Below are positions 62,761 to 64,000 of a stretch of DNA of 64,000 nucleotides, one piece after another; position 1 is the first letter of the stretch; the number at the start of each line of letters is the position of its first letter. Made by a program: the position numbers and the translations under genes. The notes beneath the pieces were generated by a model. The model ran no database searches, was not told the DNA's origin, and saw only the letters and a list, made by a program, of their open reading frames with translations. The stretch comes from Chitinophaga niabensis (GTDB lineage Bacteria; Bacteroidota; Bacteroidia; Chitinophagales; Chitinophagaceae), in contig NZ_CP154260.1 in the NCBI RefSeq assembly GCF_039545795.1, positions 4,283,001 through 4,347,000 of the forward strand, read 5' to 3'.

Positions 62761-62816
62761 GTGGAGGCGAGGGAGCCTAATCGAACCCTTGGGCAGGTTA
62801 TTAAAGTTATTTAGAT
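62761..62816 (-). repeat. Direct repeat B, tmRNA 3'-end relic
   Basis: Second copy of repeat A. With the flanking bases it continues as CCTCCACCAGGAAATATTAT on the minus strand, matching the real ssrA 3' end GGTTCCACCAGGAAATATTA and what follows. B plus its terminator is therefore a duplicated, decayed ssrA 3' end, 142 bases from the true one. Confidence 0.75.
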
Positions 62817-62852
62817 CTATAAAGACCAATATTATATAGTTTTAAGCAAAAA

Positions 62853-62883
62853 AAATATCTACCCCGAAATGAGATAGATATTT
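62853..62883 (-). terminator. ssrA terminator
   Basis: A 13-bp stem around a 5-nt loop, followed by a T tract on the minus strand. Two pairs are G-U only in the minus-strand RNA, so the hairpin is maintained for that strand. Confidence 0.8.
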
Positions 62884-62901
62884 TAAAGAAATAATATTTC
62901 C

Positions 62902-63274
62902 TGGTGGAACCGCCGGGAGTCGAACCCGGGTCCAAACATATTCACCGAAAGCTTTCTACATGTTTATTTTTGCATTGGTTTGTCGGAACTCGGCAGGGGC
63001 AAAACAAACCAACCTCGTCCTTATCCGTTTGAGTTTCGGTACCCACTCACAGAAACCATGAGTACCTATTCCGCTATTGGTTTGATTCAGCGGCTGAAGT
63101 CACAGCAGACAGCAACTCACAGCGGCCATAATGGGTGCGCTAATTTAATTAGGCAGCCATGGCGTAGTTAGATTCGCCTTTTGATGTTTGGGTATTCAGA
63201 TTTACGTGCTAATTATCCAACGCACGACATGCTTACACTTTCAAAGACCTATGCTGTCAAAACCGGTCGGCCCC
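62902..63274 (-). ncRNA. ssrA: tmRNA (ssrA), one-piece
   Basis: The 373-nt RNA rescues stalled ribosomes. Its ends pair as a tRNA-like acceptor stem: 5' GGGGCCG with 3' CGGUUCC (two G-U pairs), then A and an encoded CCA. The T-arm is CCGGG-TTCGACT-CCCGG. The tag frame begins at GTA (63205-63203), after a UAGCA that resembles the usual upstream determinant, and ends at TAA (63151-63149); it encodes VNLNTQTSKGESNYAMAA, with the hydrophobic AMAA end recognised by proteases. The exact resume codon is inferred. The 3' end is next to relics of inserted DNA. Confidence 0.95.
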
Positions 63275-63289
63275 ATGTTTTACAGAATG

Positions 63290-63321
63290 CAAAGATACAC
63301 TAAAATTTCGAAGTGATCCAA
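63290..63321 (-). promoter_or_regulatory. ssrA promoter
   Basis: On the minus strand TTG (63321-63319), 21-bp spacer and TATCTTTG (63297-63290) fit the Bacteroidota -33/-7 pattern. The predicted start is a few bases before the mature 5' end at 63274, leaving a short leader for RNase P. The elements overlap the 3' end of the protease gene. Confidence 0.65.
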
Positions 63322-64000
63322 CGCCACACATCTAATCCATTCGCAAACAGCAACAAACTGAACAGGATAACCATCCCTACGATCTGTGCATATTCCATGA
63401 ATTTCTCACTTGGCTTGCGGCCGGTGATCATCTCATACGTCAGGAATACTACGTGTCCGCCATCCAATGCCGGAATGGGCAGAATATTCATGAAGGCGAG
63501 GATAATGCTCAATAATGCAGTGAACGTCCAGAAGCTCTGCCAATCCCATTCTGATGGGAAGAGGTTGCCAATGCTCATAAATCCACCCAGGGATTCCGTT
63601 ACTTTCACTTCTTTGGAAACAAAGATCAGGCGCAGCTGCTGTACATATTTCACCAGTGTGCTTACGGCTCTGTTGAAACCTGCAGGGATTGCCTGGCCAA
63701 AGGTATAATGCTTTGTTACGATGTCAAATTGCTTGCTGAGCCTTACATTCATTCCAAACCCTTCGGCAGGGATCTTAGCTGTGATGGGAATAGTATCAGC
63801 TCCTCTTAATACGGTAATGGTTGCCACTTTACCTGTATCTCTGCGCAGGGCTTTGTAATACTCATGGAAATAAGTGATAGCGGTGTCATTAAACTTCAAC
63901 ACTTTGTCTCCCTGGCGGAAACCGGCTTTATATCCTTCCCTTTCTTTGTAAACCGTATCAAAAACGGCCAGGATGCGGGGTTCCGCAAACTGTCCTTTCC
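63300..64000 (-). CDS. rseP: RseP-like site-2 (RIP) metalloprotease, 3' part
   Basis: A membrane-embedded zinc protease that cleaves anti-sigma factors or signal-peptide remnants. The frame is open to the window edge, so the N-terminal half with the HExxH zinc motif is outside; about 233 residues are visible. They contain a PDZ domain end (AGFRQGDKVLKFNDTAITYF), a second PDZ-like segment (TVLRGADTIPITAKIPAEG), the third zinc ligand motif NILPIPALDGGHVVFL and the last membrane helix MVILFSLLLFANGLDVW. The Met at 63902 is internal. ssrA starts 25 bases beyond its stop, with its promoter inside this gene. Confidence 0.9.
   Translation of the reverse strand, partial: KGQFAEPRILAVFDTVYKEREGYKAGFRQGDKVLKFNDTAITYFHEYYKALRRDTGKVATITVLRGADTIPITAKIPAEGFGMNVRLSKQFDIVTKHYTFGQAIPAGFNRAVSTLVKYVQQLRLIFVSKEVKVTESLGGFMSIGNLFPSEWDWQSFWTFTALLSIILAFMNILPIPALDGGHVVFLTYEMITGRKPSEKFMEYAQIVGMVILFSLLLFANGLDVWRWITSKF

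Noticed and set aside
61693..62816. Repeats A and B as tRNA genes
   Set aside because: Only T-arm-like and CCA-like ends are present; no acceptor partner, D-arm or anticodon arm can be folded.

Overview
The window looks like chromosomal DNA of a Bacteroidota member, most likely Chitinophagaceae (Chitinophaga or a close relative). The basis is two SusC/SusD pairs, a hybrid two-component regulator of the PUL type, TonB receptors with carboxypeptidase-like N-termini, several TAnnTTTG promoter elements, and a one-piece tmRNA with a tag ending GESNYAMAA. No database search was possible; family calls rest on motifs I can read.

Layout. 1-1 kb: the 3' part of agmatine deiminase, a 99-bp dispersed repeat, and a small membrane protein behind a near-consensus sigma-54 promoter. 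1-6.8 kb (minus): SusC-SusD-thioredoxin operon without enzymes. 7-13.7 kb: desaturase, a gamma-glutamyltranspeptidase carrying a 45-bp coding minisatellite, DUF5995 protein, aminotransferase, SMP-30-like protein, SWIM protein. 13.6-21.9 kb (minus): recD-recC-recB. 21.9-36.2 kb (minus): a carbohydrate locus (HTCS regulator, GH31 with PA14, SusC, SusD, GH9) that resembles xyloglucan loci, followed by an orphan ABC ATPase. 36.4-43.8 kb: single genes, including an exported acetolactate decarboxylase, a TipAS-type MerR regulator and an ArsR/SRPBCC/oxidoreductase operon with two 16-bp operators laid over its promoter. 43.8-52.8 kb: a seven-gene minus-strand cluster of small-molecule enzymes (2TM protein, cupin, CMD, alpha/beta hydrolase, ABM-like, DJ-1, NAD(P)-binding) divergent from a histidine kinase plus sigma-54 response regulator, with paired dyads between them. 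52.8-61.5 kb: a siderophore-type TonB receptor and a run of mostly unrecognised genes. 61.6-63.3 kb: remnants of an element inserted at the 3' end of ssrA, then intact ssrA (minus). 63.3-64 kb: 3' part of an RseP-like site-2 protease.

The best candidates for an undescribed system are (a) the HWE-kinase/sigma-54 regulator pair with its divergent enzyme operon and enhancer-like dyads, (b) the ArsR operator architecture at 43.36-43.41 kb, (c) the ssrA-associated direct repeats, and (d) the repeat-expanded GGT precursor. No CRISPR array, tRNA, rRNA, intact transposase or integrase was seen.
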